Shown one piece after another: positions 11,386-22,545 of a DNA stretch of 64,000 bases. A model generated the notes under the pieces. The model was not told the DNA's origin. It saw only the letters and a list, made by a program, of their open reading frames with translations, and searched no databases. The first letter of the stretch is position 1. Every line of letters begins with the position of its first letter. Origin of the DNA: Meghimatium bilineatum (taxonomy: Eukaryota > Mollusca > Gastropoda > Stylommatophora > Philomycidae); assembly GCA_034231615.1 (NCBI GenBank), contig CM067316.1, positions 27,332,093-27,396,092 of the forward strand. Direction: 5' to 3'. A program made the position numbers and the translations under genes.

Positions 11386-11599
11386 CTGTAAAACCTCTGT
11401 GTTTCCAGCTTTTCCTACTTGAACCAATTTCTGATCAGAAATCTAATCTGAGATCTCATGTGTGTTATTATTGCCGATGTCTGGCCTGCAAGCATACACC
11501 CAAACTAGATTTTCTGAGAACAAAATGTTATGTCAATGTAGAAAATCAGTACGTAGCGATGTTAAAGAAGACCATACCGTATCTATGTTAAACATTGGT

Positions 11600-11745
11600 C
11601 TATACTAATCCCTCAGCTTGTGAACATCTGCTACGTTCCGTGAACATCTATTAGATTCCGTGAACATCTATTATGTTCCGAGGACATCGTATAAGTTCCG
11701 TGAATATCTGCTAGGTTCCTCATCGTCATATTCAGTTCATGAACA
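11600..11745. repeat. ~21-bp tandem repeat
   Basis: About six units of TTCCGTGAACATCTGCTAG and variants. Confidence 0.75.
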
Positions 11746-12074
11746 TAAATTTGGGACATGTAAAAATGACAGTATAAAAAATTTTTAAATAAAAATAATT
11801 AAAATCGATTAGTTAACATTCCTAGAACATGTAATGCGAAGGGCAAAACCTGACCATTAAGTGACCATCTAGACATCAATAAAACTTATTAACAACATAT
11901 GGCACACAGAGTTATGAAGGAACATGAACTTCTACACCAGTTGTCATGCCAGGTGATTTATTAATTAACTGAAACTTTTGCCGCTGTTCTAGAGATTTTT
12001 TTATTGGGCTGACTTTTCTATGAACACTTTAATTTAACGATTAAAACATCAAGTCTAGTCCTTATTATTTGTTT

Positions 12075-12345
12075 ACCTGTAGTACCTGGACAAGTTAAAT
12101 GGTACGGCCACATAACCAGACAGAAAGAGCAAAGTATTATCCAAAAAATACTTAACAAACGATACGAAAACAGCCGACCTATTGGACGCCCTCTTAAAAG
12201 GTGGATAGATAGTGTATTAGAGACACTCGGAAATATAACAGCGGAAGAGGCAAAAAGAAGGGCAAAAGACCGTACATTCACTCTCCCCTCAACACCGAAA
12301 GGTACATGAGGACAGAAAGAAGAAGAAGAAGAGGAAGAAGTAGTT
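12075..12345 (+). pseudogene. LINE reverse-transcriptase C-terminal fragment, (GAA)n tail
   Basis: A + strand frame reads VKWYGHITRQKEQSIIQKIL, then NKRYENSRPIGRPLKRWIDS, then VLETLGNITAEEAKRRAKDR. The WYGH-x-x-R...GRPLKRWID pattern is the C-terminal region of a non-LTR reverse transcriptase. The copy runs to GAGGACAGAAAG and a (GAA)n-rich tail. It is 5'-truncated; only about 70 codons remain. Confidence 0.8.
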
Positions 12346-12944
12346 CATGGAACAGTCCAACACCTGTTGCAGTCCTACTCTACTAGAAAGGTAAAGGTAA
12401 AGGTAATTTGATGGCACAGTCATTGGCTGATCAAAAACCGCATGTTTAGCGTCACCAACTGCATATGTTCAGTAATGATTGTGTCATTTCTCAACATTCC
12501 CAGAGCATAAGTCCTGGTACCGTACTTCCTAGCGATTAAGTGAAACGCGCAAGTCAATTTTAGTTCACACCACGGATAACGAGTGGACTGAAACAGCATT
12601 CTCACCCGCGAATGATTTAACATTAGAATACAGAGGCTCCACCTAATCAAATTTGGAGTGAAATAAAAAGTACATAGCTACGTTCTGTCTCCATTCACAG
12701 AAACGTTTTTGTAATGTTTACATTCACTTGTTTCGTTTCTGTTTAAGGATGACCATATCTGTACTTTCGGACAATAGCCATTTGTCCTCGACATCAGTTG
12801 GTGTCCCAGATATCTACTTCCATCTATAGATGTTTCAGGTTCTCTTGATTCTTGATTAGAAACAAGAGAGCTTTGCTTGCCGTTCCGTCAGCCATCTTAA
12901 AGTGTATAAGCTGTGTCCCAGTAAGTTGCTGATTACGCGTTCTT
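12346..12944. other. Intron sequence without recognised feature
   Basis: Unique-looking AT-rich sequence with two short chance ORFs. No exon with ferlin similarity was seen. Confidence 0.5.
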
Positions 12945-13500
12945 CTGATCTGTCAGGAGCGGGAGCACTTTCTCCTTTTGCTTCTAGCCCATCCCATTTC
13001 TACCATTCTCTGAATATGTACAATGTCTCGTTCGACTTCCTCCTCGTCTTCTCGTAGGGTATCCATGACTGCTCTAATCAATTCAATCCTGTCTCTTACG
13101 GTGACATTCGGTGCCCTACCAAAGACTTTACCAGCCAACACATCGGCTCTTTCGTTTCCCTGACCCCAGCATGACCCGGACAGAAGATCCATGTAATGTT
13201 TTCCGCGTAATGGAGAAGAGTGACCCATTCAGTTCTGGTCATACAATTATCTATCTTGCGCAGCATACTTTGAGAGTCCAATAGAATCACTGCGTCTGTT
13301 GGTGGTTGCGTCGCCAGCCAAGTGAGAGCTGCTATCAAGCTTCTATTTCCATTCTCATACTGGATGTTGTAGTGAGATACATAGCTGACTTCTCAGCTTA
13401 TTTCTTGCCATATTGGTAGGCCACAAAACTCCAAACACACCTGTGTGTTTCTTGTGTTACCGAGCTGTCTGTATAAATTATTGTATTTCGAGTGCTGCAG
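12945..13500 (-). pseudogene. LINE RNase H domain fragment
   Basis: Minus-strand frames give YTDSSVTQETHRCVWSFVAY, then (shifted) RSLIAALTWLATQPPTDAVI, LLDSQSMLRKIDNC, then FCPGHAGVRETKE and AGKVFGRAPNVTVRDRIELI. Y-T-D-x-S, the later Asp in LLDSQS, and the PGHAGV...E motif are the catalytic landmarks of type I RNase H found after the RT domain in I- and Jockey-like LINEs. A related copy on the other strand is at 15960-16480. Frameshifts and the lack of RT make it inactive. Confidence 0.8.
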
Positions 13501-13534
13501 TACGAGTTCTTTGATTTTTCCCCTCTGTACAGTT

Positions 13535-13640
13535 GGCACAAAAATAGGGGGGGGGGAGAGGGGGTTGACAAAAATGCCGTCATCAAAACTATATTTACCA
13601 ATTATTTTTTTTTTCAATTTAAAACATTTTTTAGAAAAAT
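13535..13640. repeat. Poly-G / poly-T low-complexity tract
   Basis: (G)10 followed by GA/GG-rich sequence, then a T-rich run. A similar G- or C-run next to a CTC/GAG-rich segment occurs near 26960, so it may be part of a dispersed element. Confidence 0.45.
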
Positions 13641-13734
13641 TTGAAAATAAAATCATCGAAAATGTCCTTTAGGTGCGTGTGAGTCTTATGATAAAATTGT
13701 TAAAAGAGTGAATGATTAGGATAAAAACTTATAA

Positions 13735-13860
13735 TTTAATAGCTAGGATAACAACTGATGAGTGAAAGCTAGGATAAAAACTGATGAGTGAAAGCTAGGA
13801 TAAAAAATGATGAGTGAAAGCTAGGATAAAAACTGATGTGTGAATGGCTAAGATAAAAAC
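13735..13860. repeat. 26-bp tandem repeat
   Basis: About four to five units of AGCTAGGATAAAAACTGATG plus AGTGAA. Confidence 0.85.
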
Positions 13861-14534
13861 AGAATGAAGGAAAAATAAGGAAATGATTATATTAAAAAAG
13901 CGTCTACCAAATAGTGGCTAATTGCGAAGTTTTGTTTGTTGTTGTTGTTGGCTGGCATGCGGCGATGGAGTCGAGGGTTGTTTCTGCAGCTGCCGCGAGC
14001 TGACAGACTCACACAAGTCACTGTTTTGCTAGACGCGCGATATCGCCTGTGTCTCAACACCAGACTACAAGGAATGTCGGCAGCTAAGCGTATCTATGGC
14101 GTTCCAGTTACAATCCCTACGAATGTTCGCTGACTCTCTCACTCCTAACCACACACCCTCACAAATAAGTAAAGTACTCACTGGCTGCAGAAATCTTGAA
14201 AAGATAGTGGAAAAAAATGAAGTTTGTTTTGAATGTTTGCAAGAATGTTGCTAGCAACTTATGTTATCTGATCGTAGATAGATCATGGAGATATCAGACC
14301 AGGCTTGTCAAGTTTTCAGTCGTCTCCAGTATCGCAGCAGTACGGTTATACTCATGACGTACGCGAGAAATTTGTCAAACAGAACTTCAGTTTTATCGTG
14401 TAAAAATTTGGTAATATTGTATTGGTTGTTGAAACGTAAGACGGGTATGTTCTTGTTGGTCAGGTCATGATTCTGTGATATTTCATGCTGTCGTGCGGAC
14501 AAAACCTTCTAACATTATTCGGGTTAACAAAGTA

Positions 14535-14600
14535 GTAACTTTTTTTTACCTTCTTGATTCCCCTGTCAACAACTGTCAAGCATTCAGGGACCCTCATCCT
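14535..14600. mobile_element. MITE-related fragment (GTCAACAACTGTCAA motif)
   Basis: CTTCTTGATTCCCCTGTCAACAACTGTCAAG is present here in part and matches the internal part of the MITE-like element at 63414-63748 and of the fragment at 33990-34110. Confidence 0.4.
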
Positions 14601-14729
14601 GCTCAATTACGTCAAAATATTTTATCTCCAATAAAATAAAAAAGGGGAACAGAACTTATAATCAAAGAATGATGAACTATTTGACATTCCAACATAGCCA
14701 GCTGAGATGAATATCCTAGAACAACGCAG

Positions 14730-14805
14730 CGGAATGGGGTCTAGTTCACTCGTCGGAGATCAAGTCCTCAGAATGTCAGGGATACCCTAAGATCCGCCAT
14801 CCAAT
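14730..14805 (+). mobile_element. SINE fragment shared with 34265-34345
   Basis: GTCTAGTTCACTCGTCGGAG, then ATCAAGTCCTCAGAATGTCA, then GGGATACCCTAA. The 34-kb copy carries GGGTTCGAATTC (B-box-like) at the equivalent place, suggesting a tRNA-derived SINE. Confidence 0.5.
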
Positions 14806-14864
14806 GGAGGCGACTACAAGAATATACCGTCCGTGAACACACAACTGATGCAAATACAAAGATT

Positions 14865-15240
14865 GCTACATCATTTCGTATTTTGCAAACGATATTGAAT
14901 GCTCTATAACCTCACATTTTGAAAACGATTGCTAGTTGGGTTAATCAGTTTGCCTCTCTTTTGGAGAGGCGTGCCCCTTTCAACCAGCGGACAAAGTCCA
15001 ATTAGGTTATATCAGGACACACTACCATAAAATATTAGAGGTAACAAAGACCCCAAGTATATACAGAATTTTGAATTTTTAACGAAATTTAGTGCTACAT
15101 AATCTCGTATTTTTCAAACTATATTTGGTGCTACAGAATGTTGCATTTTAAAAACTATATTGAGTACTACATAACCTCGTATTTTGAAAGAATATTGAGT
15201 GTTACATAACTTCGTATTTTGCAAACGATATTGAGTGACC
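14865..15240. repeat. ~37-60-bp diverged tandem repeat (TTTTGCAAACGATATTGA)
   Basis: Six or so diverged units with CATAACCTCGTATTTTG and AAACGATATTGAGTGCTA. One block near 14940-15010 is unrelated, so the array is interrupted. Confidence 0.65.
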
Positions 15241-15464
15241 AATTCTTAGTTATTGGGTATAGCCCGACATCGATGCACTCTGGGCAAACCCACTGGTGCT
15301 AGTCTCCCCTAGTAGATATCGAAAGATGTGCATACTGATGGCTTTGTAGCTAGCTGGTTAAATATTCGATTCTATTACAGTATTTCTGATTACCACGAAA
15401 GTAAACAATGCGTCGTCATTTTCGGAAAAGTCCTATAATATAGGTCATATAGTAAAATGTAAAC

Positions 15465-15643
15465 ATGGTTTCATCTAATGGCAGCGATGAAGTGTTGCAA
15501 ACTCGTGTGGTTTGTTGGTTTCCTCTCATGGCAGTGGTGAAGTGTTGCAAACTAATGTGGTGTGTTGGTTTCATCTCATGGCAATGGGGAAGTGTTGCAA
15601 ACTAATGTGGTTTGTTGGTTTCATCTCATGACAGTGGTGATTT
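15465..15643. repeat. ~55-bp tandem repeat, 3-4 copies
   Basis: Units contain GGTTTCATCTCATGGCAGT, then GGTGAAGTGTTGCAAACTA, then ATGTGGTTTGTT. The last unit passes directly into a LINE fragment. Confidence 0.8.
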
Positions 15644-15905
15644 GTTGCACACTTATGTGGTTTGGCCACGTGGTGAGACACAATTCTCTTTCTAAAAATA
15701 TATTGCAGTGAACAGTTGAGGATGGAAGAAGAAGGGGACAGAGGAGAGTATGGATTAATAACTGGACAGGATTAAGTATCTCCACACTCAAACCTAAAAC
15801 TGATAACAGAGCGACATGGCGAAATGTTTGTGTTTGATGTTTCCAGAATGACACCCCTACGACCCATAAGGTGTTTGATAAATGAATGATGAAACGAGGT
15901 TTTCT
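15643..15905 (+). pseudogene. LINE reverse-transcriptase C-terminal fragment
   Basis: The + strand frame reads MWFGHVVRHNSLSKNILQ, a stop, then TVEDGRRRGQRRVWINNWTG, then LSISTLKPKTDNRATWRNVC. W-F-GHV-x-R-x-x-SLSK...GRRRGQ...W and the final DR-x-x-W-R are the non-LTR RT C-terminal signature. It belongs with the copy at 20820-21095. In-frame stops and 5' truncation. Confidence 0.8.
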
Positions 15906-15954
15906 GTAGCGCACATGCGTCTGTTAATGTGTTTTATGGTGCGCTGATTTCATT

Positions 15955-16480
15955 GGTTTCTATACACAGATGGCTCTATTAACAGAAACACAAATACAAA
16001 CAGTTGGGGTTTTGTGGCCTACAGAAACGGCGTGAAGTTGGTTGAGAAATCTTCAGCATATTCCACTGTCACATCAAGCATGTGGATGGAGATAGAGGAA
16101 CTTACAGCAGCACTTAATTGGTTGATAACTGATACATCAACACACTCAGTAATACTCACAGACTCTCAAAGCATGTTGCGCAAGATAGAAAAGTTCATGC
16201 TAAGAAAAGAATGGTGGGACTTATTGAACAACTCAATTGTCCAGATCATACATTGATGTACTGCCCTGGTCATGCTTGAGTCAGAGGAAATAAGAGAGCT
16301 GACTTATTGGCAGGCAATGCGGCGATTGACCTCATTGCTGAGAAGAGATAAAGTAGACTTAATGAAGGCAGTAATAAATTCATATCAAGATGAAAATGAT
16401 GTCAATGAGGCTGAGAATGTACATGTACAGAGAATGTCAGAAATGGGAATATCTAGAGGTGAGGAAAGGAAAGGTAATTT
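15955..16480 (+). pseudogene. LINE RNase H domain fragment
   Basis: Reads YTDGSINRNTNTNSWGFVAY at its start, then MWMEIEELTAALNWLITDTS, VILTDSQSMLRKIEKFM, then a frame change and CPGHA followed by decayed RADLLAGNA. The catalytic Asp (YTDGS), Glu (E in EIEELTAAL) and Asp (LTDSQS) positions are present, and the PGHA segment is broken by stops. Second copy of the element at 12945-13500. Confidence 0.85.
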
Positions 16481-16689
16481 TTTTTGGAAAGTCCCAAAGA
16501 ACACACAATCAACACCGGACCGGGACTCTAAATCTACATACACTGGGGTGGCAGCTGGAACGGAGGGCGGATCACTTGTGGGAATGCCCCGTGTGTTGCG
16601 AAGCCAGTTTCTAATCAAGAATCAAGAACCATTAGTTTCTAAGTCGGTGCGCATGATTGTTGTTGCTAAAACACGAATGTCAATTCTAG

Positions 16690-17640
16690 CAAGTATTTAG
16701 ATTTGTGGACTATTTAAGGTTGATGCTTTTTCCCGAGTTGTGTTTTCGGGTTATGGTTTTTAGTTAGGGCTAGGCTACCCTACTAGTAGAATAATCGGTT
16801 AGGGTTAGATTAGAGATAAAACTAAAAGGGTTAGAATTAGGTTGTATTAGTTGTAGAATGAACTGTTGTGGTTTGGAGCTATGATTAGGGATAGGGTACG
16901 GTAGACACAGCTAGTGGTACCAAGTATTGTTCTTGTTCCCTCCCTGCAAGCGTCCAGTTCTACTACAACCACACTAAATACCGAATTCTTCGAATCTCAG
17001 CCTCGATGCTTCGTCAATTATGGTGTCCACATCCAGCTGGTGCTCATGAAAAAATTTCAGCACATTCCCCTTCTCCATTGTCAATTCCACCTTTGTTGGT
17101 GCCTGGGATGCAAGTCTGCCCTCTTTCATTGCGATGAACACCGACGTGGTCTGAGCAATAAATCCACGTGATGCACTCCTGTAATAGTTGCCGTTTCGTA
17201 ACATTCTTTACATTTAGATCAGTCGCGCACGTATCAGATCAGTTTACGCGCGTAATCGCGCGTTTTTGCACTCACTTCTATTGCCATTTGTTTGAAGTCA
17301 CTTCCATTGTCTAACAGAATGTACAATTTTCTGGTAAAAATTGGGCTCACTTGATATTTACACAAAAAATTCTGTGGTCGACTTATTCACCCTGAACAGT
17401 ACGCCAGAATACATGCATTGAGAATGTCGAGAAATGGCATCATCGCTGCATTATTTATTGATGAAAACAACAATAGTCTCTAGTCATCCACAAGAGTTGG
17501 CAGGCGTTTGTTGGAAAGGGCCTATAATAGCTCAACTTCCTTTATTACGATCCAGTTAGAGTATGGCAAAGTGATGCGGTATCCAACATTACACTCTTTA
17601 TCTCATCAGACACACTTCTCATGACACCCCCACTCCCAGC
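16690..17640. other. Intron sequence; one unrecognised minus-strand ORF
   Basis: A TTAGGGTTAG-like stretch lies near 16760-16880, too degenerate to call telomeric. A 76-codon minus-strand frame (17204-16974) reads MLRNGNYYRSASRGFIAQTT and MKEGRLASQAPTKVELTMEK. It looks less random than its surroundings, but I do not recognise it; a transposon or retroelement remnant is possible. Confidence 0.35.
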
Positions 17641-18560
17641 ATTGAGACAATGTCCATATGTTTATTCAGGATACTTCTCTTGACTCCAGCATTGAGACAA
17701 TGTCCATGTGTTTATTCAGGATACTTCTCTTGACTCCAGCATTGAGACAATGTCCATATGTTTATTCAGGATACTTCTCTTGACTCCAGCATTGAGACAA
17801 TGTCCATGTGTTTATTCAGGATACTTCTCTTGACTCCAGCATTGAGACAATGTCCATATGTTTATTCAGGATACTTCTCTTGACTCCAGCATTGAGACAA
17901 TGTCCATGTGTTTATTCAGGATATTTCTCTTGACTCCAGCATTGAGACAATGTCCATGTGTTTATTCAGGATATTTCTCTTGACTCCAGCATTGAGACAA
18001 TGTCCATGTGTTTATTCAGGATATTTCTCTTGACTCCAGCATTGAGACAATGTCCATATGTTTATTCAGGATACTTCTCTTGACTCCAGCATTGAGACAA
18101 TGTCCATATGTTTATTCAGGATACTTCTCTTGACTCCAGCATTGAGACAATGTCCATGTGTTTATTCAGGATACTTCTCTTGACTCCAGCATTGAGACAA
18201 TGTCCATATGTTTATTCAGGATACTTCTCTTGACTCCAGCATTCAGACAATGTCCATATGTTTATTCAGGATACTTCTCTTGACTCCAGCATTGAGACAA
18301 TGTCCATATGTTTATTCAGGATACTTCTCTTGACTCCAGCATTGAGACAATGTCCATATGTTTATTCAGGATACTTCTCTTGACTCCAGCATTGAGACAA
18401 TGTCCATATGTTTATTCAGGATACTTCTCTTGACTCCAGCATTCAGACAATGTCCATATGTTTATTCAGGATACTTCTCTTGACTCCAGCATTCAGACAA
18501 TGTCCATGTGTTTATTCAGGATACTTCTCTTGACTTATTGAGACAATGTCCATGTGTTTA
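17635..18560. repeat. 50-bp minisatellite, ~18 units
   Basis: The unit starts ATTGAGACAATGTCCATATG, continues TTTATTCAGGATACTTCTCT and ends TGACTCCAGC. The period is exactly 50 bp from 17641 to 18491. Variation is limited to CATATG/CATGTG, ATACTT/ATATTT and ATTGAG/ATTCAG. No stop-free frame of interest. Confidence 0.97.
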
Positions 18561-18743
18561 TTTACAGACATAATAAATAATATCGTATTTATTAGATATA
18601 AATATCGTAATAATAAAAGATAGTCAAATACAAATCGACCTTACATATGTGCCTCATTCTCTGGTCACATTGATTTTACTGCTACAGCTGTCAACGATCT
18701 CTCTTTAAATTGTGAGCTTCCTTTCAACATTAGAGGAGTATTT

Positions 18744-19015
18744 CGCCCGTGTGCGGCCGAGGCCCGAGACGGGCGCAATGAATAGCAACACTGTTTACCT
18801 TCCATGCATGTCGTAAGGTGCAACCTAGGAGATTATGGGATGGAGTTGGCTGTCCCATCCCATAAAGAGTCAGTAACCCAAGGTCAAACTGAAGTCGGAT
18901 GTGTCAGGCTGATAGGCGCAGATATCGCAGAAATGCTGGAAACCATGATACAACGAATTTCGTTCTCTGGTCTACATTTGCAGGAGTTTGAGAACGAACG
19001 CAGAAGAAGAATAAC
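18744..19015 (+). mobile_element. SINE family A copy
   Basis: Head CGCCCGTGTGCGGCCGAGGC, body with ATAGCAACACTGTTTACC, CATGCATGTCGTAAGG, GAAGTCGGATGTGTCAGG, GCGCAGATATCGCAG, and 3' end GAACGAACGCAGAAGAAGAA. A good reference copy on the + strand. Confidence 0.85.
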
Positions 19016-19054
19016 AGGAATATTATCAGAGCTTGCACACAATTGAAATCCTTT

Positions 19055-19220
19055 TGAGTTGATAATAATTTCTCACAGCGATAACTATCAGATAATAATT
19101 TCTCACAACGATAACTATCAGATAATAATTTCTCACAACGATAACTATCAGATAATAATTTCTCACAGCGATAGCTATCAGATAATAATTTCTCACAACG
19201 ATAACTATCAGATTATCGTG
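19055..19220. repeat. 30-bp tandem repeat, 5 units
   Basis: Units of GATAATAATTTCTCACAACG plus ATAACTATCA, period exactly 30 bp, beginning about 40 bp after the SINE A tail. Confidence 0.92.
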
Positions 19221-19309
19221 CTATCTTATGAATAACAAACTCGAATTGTTCCGTTTCAAAACTATCTTCAATCAATTGCTAATGCCAGATTGGGTTCTGT
19301 AAATATATA

Positions 19310-19500
19310 GCTGTCCGGCTTTGTGGCGAAGTGGTGCAGAGCGCGTCTGTGACGGCCGTGGTACCTAATTCGATCCCCGCCGAAGGCATTTCAGCATCCA
19401 GACCGTTCAGAAAGCAATGGCAAACTACTGAACGTATTTCTATTGCCTAGAAAAACAACTACAGCCAAAACTTGCTGGTTTGATGACTACGTTCTAAATG
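19310..19500 (+). mobile_element. tRNA-headed SINE
   Basis: GTCCGGCTTTGTGGCGAAGT, then GGTGCAGAGCGCG, then CTAATTCGATCCCCGCC: an A box (TGGCGAAGTGG) and a B box (ATTCGATCCCC) at tRNA spacing. The body contains AAAGCAATGGCAAACTACTG. Different from family C. Confidence 0.7.
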
Positions 19501-19547
19501 GGATGCGCTACCAATTTTTAAATATTTAGCTACATTTTCTTGTTCAT

Positions 19548-19830
19548 TCATAAAGAGAGCTGATCATTAACAAAACAAAAGTCTACATTTTGTGAGCACG
19601 TCATGAGAATAGGAAATATAAGCACAACAAGCAAGGAGGATGAGGGAGAATGTAGGAGGAAAGCGGGAAGGAGGAAGAAGTAGAAAATACGAAGTGAAAC
19701 AAGGAAAGAAGAAGAGGTAAGGGAGAACGGCGAATGAAGAAAAGAGGATGGAAGAAAGTAAATAGAAAGAAGGAGAATAGGAGAATAGAAGGAAAAACGG
19801 AGTACAAGTGGTACTGCATTTCTCTCGTCC
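19548..19830. repeat. Purine-rich (GAAGGA)-type tract
   Basis: An A/G-rich strand asymmetry from about 19620 to 19800 (GGAGGAAAGCGGGAAGGAGG and similar). The minus-strand ORFs here are low-complexity Ser/Phe/Leu sequence and not supported as genes. Confidence 0.6.
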
Positions 19831-19959
19831 GGATACATGATTAGCAGATAATCAAGATCTTAAAAGCACCTTTTCGTTGTGCACCCTGAAAACAGATTGA
19901 GGGAGACAAAGAGATAAATTTCTGGATGGGTTGTCACTGTGACACAGAAATAAATCACC

Positions 19960-20045
19960 AACTGAACTTATTAAAAACACAAGAGACAGAGAATTGTGGA
20001 GAAGCATGATCGCCTACGCCACTCGGCATGGCACTTAATTGATTG
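19960..20045 (+). mobile_element. LINE terminal fragment
   Basis: Reads LIKNTRDRELWRSMIAYATR then HGT and stop. It is the same C-terminus as the minus-strand LINE copies at 21440, 36585 and 40870 (RELWRAMIAYAxRHGT). Only the last 25 or so codons remain. Confidence 0.75.
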
Positions 20046-20299
20046 ATAGTACTGATAGGAGGGTTATTTAAGATCCAAAATTCAGATCTGAGATTTCCAA
20101 GATGCAATTGCAACGAAAACAAATGCCGTTTTCTGGAAAGAAAATATAAAGATAAATCCATAATAAAACAAAACATATAAACCAAACATGTAAACCATCA
20201 GTGTCGACAGTTTTCCTGTATTGAATTTATCTACCCTAGTGAAACATGGACTGTGTATAGACGTCATGTGAAAAAACTCAATCATTTTCATACAAATTG

Positions 20300-20795
20300 T
20301 CCCAGAAAAGTTATGAACATCAGATGACAAGACAAGATTCCAGATACCACTGTTCTTGATAGAGCTGGTATCCCCAGCATTGACACGATCCTGATGCAGA
20401 CACAGATTCGTTGGGCAGGTCATTTGGTGCGTACGCCAGACCATCGTCTGCCAAAGATACTTCTCTATGGTGAGCTAGAGAAGGGTATATGGTCTCAAGG
20501 TGGCCAACGGAAGCGCTACAAGGACTCGTTAAAGAACTCACTGAAAGCCTTTGAAATAGACCACGATACATAGAAAGAACGTGCACAAAATAGATTTATA
20601 TGGCGTTCTAAAAAAAAAGAGCGCATCATCTTGTGAAAAGAAGAGAAATGCAGCAGCTCAACCGCGGAGAGCAGCTAGAAAGTCACGGATAGACCAAGAT
20701 CCGTCTACAGTCGTCATTCCATAACCGAACTGTCCAAGGACATTTACAGCTCGAATAGGGCTCATTAGCCATCTACGAACTCATAATCAAGGACA
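20300..20795 (+). pseudogene. LINE reverse-transcriptase C-terminus with zinc-finger tail
   Basis: Frames read TVLDRAGIPSIDTILMQTQI, RWAGHLVRTPDHRLPKILLY, GELEKGIWSQGGQRKRYKDS, LKNSLKAFEIDHDT, then a stop and decay, and finally a CPRTFTARIGLISHLRTH-like end. RWAGH-x-x-R...LLYGEL...QGGQ-x-KRYKD plus a terminal C-x2-C...H-type finger is a recognised C-terminal layout of one widespread animal LINE group. A second, better copy lies on the minus strand at 35840-36300. Confidence 0.82.
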
Positions 20796-20819
20796 TAACT
20801 AAAATTGAATTTTCAAAAG

Positions 20820-21100
20820 TGGATATAACAAATGGAAATACTACAAAAACTAGCATGGTTCGGACATGTATGCAGGCACGATTCCTTGTCAAAAACAATA
20901 CTGTAGGGAACTGTCGAGGGTGGAAGAAGCAGAGGAGGACAAATAAAGACATGGACAGACAACATCAAGGAATGGACAGGGCTAGATATTTCCACACTCA
21001 TCCGCATCGCTGACGATAGAATTCGCTGGAGGACTCTGTGTGCTGAAGCATCCAATGTGGTACCCCTACGACCCTGAAGGGTTATGGGTTTATTGATTGA
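20820..21100 (+). pseudogene. LINE reverse-transcriptase C-terminal fragment
   Basis: Reads KLAWFGHVCRHDSLSKTILQ, then GTVEGGRSRGGQIKTWTDNI, KEWTGLDISTLIRIADDRIR, W, with frameshifts. Typical WFGHV-x-RHDSLSKTILQGT-EGGR-RGxQ...W-DNIKEWTG end of a non-LTR RT. It ends in GTTATGGGTTTATTGATTGA repeats, where other LINE tails have simple repeats. Confidence 0.85.
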
Positions 21101-21237
21101 TTGATAACAAATGGTCATCATCACTTGTGATGGTCGAACAACATAGAATGTATCAGCACACAGTGAAAAAATATCAGTACTGTAGTGAATGTATCTTCAC
21201 ACATGTATGGTGTATTAGTACTGTTTTGAATGTATCA

Positions 21238-21395
21238 CCTAATACGGATGTGTCAGGCAATTGGCGCAAATAAAACGACGACACAACGCATTTCCCTTCA
21301 CTGTACTACATCCTGCTGGAAATCTAGTAGGAGCATTGTCATGCTACAAGAATGATTAAGCAGGAGTTTGAGAATGAACGCTGAAGAAGAAGAAT
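21238..21395 (+). mobile_element. SINE family B copy
   Basis: Begins TACGGATGTGTCAGGCAATT, then GGCGCAAATAAAACG, ACACAACGCATTTCCCTTC, TACATCCTGCTGGAAATCTA, then GTTTGAGAATGAACGCTGAA and (GAA)n. About 155 bp. Its 3' half resembles that of family A. Confidence 0.82.
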
Positions 21396-21439
21396 GTATC
21401 AACAGATATTTGTAGTATATTAGTACTGTAATGAATTTA

Positions 21440-21905
21440 TTAACATCATCATCATCAAGTGCCATGCCGGCTGGCGTAGTCGGTTATGGCTCTCCACAGC
21501 TTTCTGTCCACAGTAATATGTATCAAAGTCGTTGTTGTTTCCTTGCCGTGCCAGGTTGTCAAACTGTCTAATATTTTCTCACGTTGTCGCCCTCTGTCTC
21601 TGTTGCGTTAAATTTTCCTGTTGTGACTATGTTCTCTAAACCTGCCTGTCTCATGAAGTGGCCAAAAAAAAGAAGATTGCCTTTTTCTTATATTGTTGAT
21701 TAAGCTCCGTTTCGCATTTGACTCTTTCAACACCTCTACATTAGTTTTTCTGGCAGTCCATGATATTCTCAGCATTCTTATGTAGAACCACATCTCTGTT
21801 GCCTCTAATTTCCCACTTTCCAGTTTGTTTATTGTCCAAGACTCGCATCCATTAGTTAGTATAGAGGGGTATATAAAGGGGTTATATAGCACTGCAGAAC
21901 TCTCT
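21440..21905 (-). pseudogene. LINE reverse-transcriptase C-terminal fragment, (GAT)n tail
   Basis: Minus strand reads TNGCESWTINKLESGKLEAT, EMWFYIRMLRISWTARKTNV, EVLKESNAKRSLINNIRKRQ, then frame change to a FGH-equivalent (FWPLHETGRFREH) and the AMITYASRHG-like end. On the + strand it starts with (CATCAT)n, so the element's tail is (GAT)n. Same family as 36585-37415 and 40870-41285. Confidence 0.85.
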
Positions 21906-22399
21906 TTTTCCCCTCTAATGACAAGGTCATATTACACAATATTATTAACATACAGTGGTAGTATTTAGTACTGTATTGAATTAATCAACATACAGTGACG
22001 GTATATTAGTACTGTATTGAATGAATTAACACAGCGGCTTCTCCAGCGATTTTTTTGGGGTGATACGATGATAGCATAAACAGTCATACTAATCTTTCTT
22101 TGATGTCACCTTGCCATATTCTTGTCTTTCTCTGATGATTCCATATTGGCCTGTTCCCTGCAAGAGCGTTTTAAAAGGGAAGCATGATGGCTTACAGATT
22201 CAAAGTATGCATATTTTTGTTTGTTTTACTATTTAAGTATTCATTCTTGTTTTATGTGGCGATTCTCAGTTGCAATATTTCAGTTGTTGAAATCTTTAAG
22301 TTACAGCGCTCATCCCCTTTCCAACCCATTGCGTAAATAGGAAAATTGGGGGATTTAAACCCCCTCAACCTTGGAGATTACCATATCGCATACCTATGT

Positions 22400-22545
22400 A
22401 CTAACGAGGCCCGGAAGTGGAGCAAAAATAGTGACATTATTTTTATCTGATAGGCCCGTCACAAGAGCCGACTAAGAAGGTTTTGATAGTGCATTCTCTC
22501 ATAAAGGTTCAAAATGATCTAAAAGCAATGCCGAAGTTGGATGTT
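22400..22545 (+). mobile_element. SINE family A 5' half
   Basis: GAGGCCCGGAAGTGGAGCAA then AAATAGTGACATT, GAGCCGACTAAGAAGG and ATGCCGAAGTTGGATGT follow the order of the family A head. It stops abruptly where a minus-strand LINE fragment begins. Confidence 0.55.

Larger units (their letters stand above)
21130..22040. repeat. ~46-bp minisatellite split by two retroelements
   Basis: Units of TATTAGTACTGTATTGAATG plus AATTAACATACAGTGACGG occur at 21130-21235, 21400-21440 and 21945-22035. Between them sit a SINE B (21238-21395) and a minus-strand LINE (21440-21905). One array opened by two insertions is the simplest explanation. Confidence 0.7.

Noticed and set aside
16760..16885. Telomere-like TTAGGGTTAG sequence
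   Set aside because: Only scattered GGTTAGGGTTAG words without a regular TTAGGG array.
19548..19838. Minus-strand ORFs rich in Ser, Phe and Leu
   Set aside because: They lie on a purine-rich low-complexity tract; composition explains the absence of stops.
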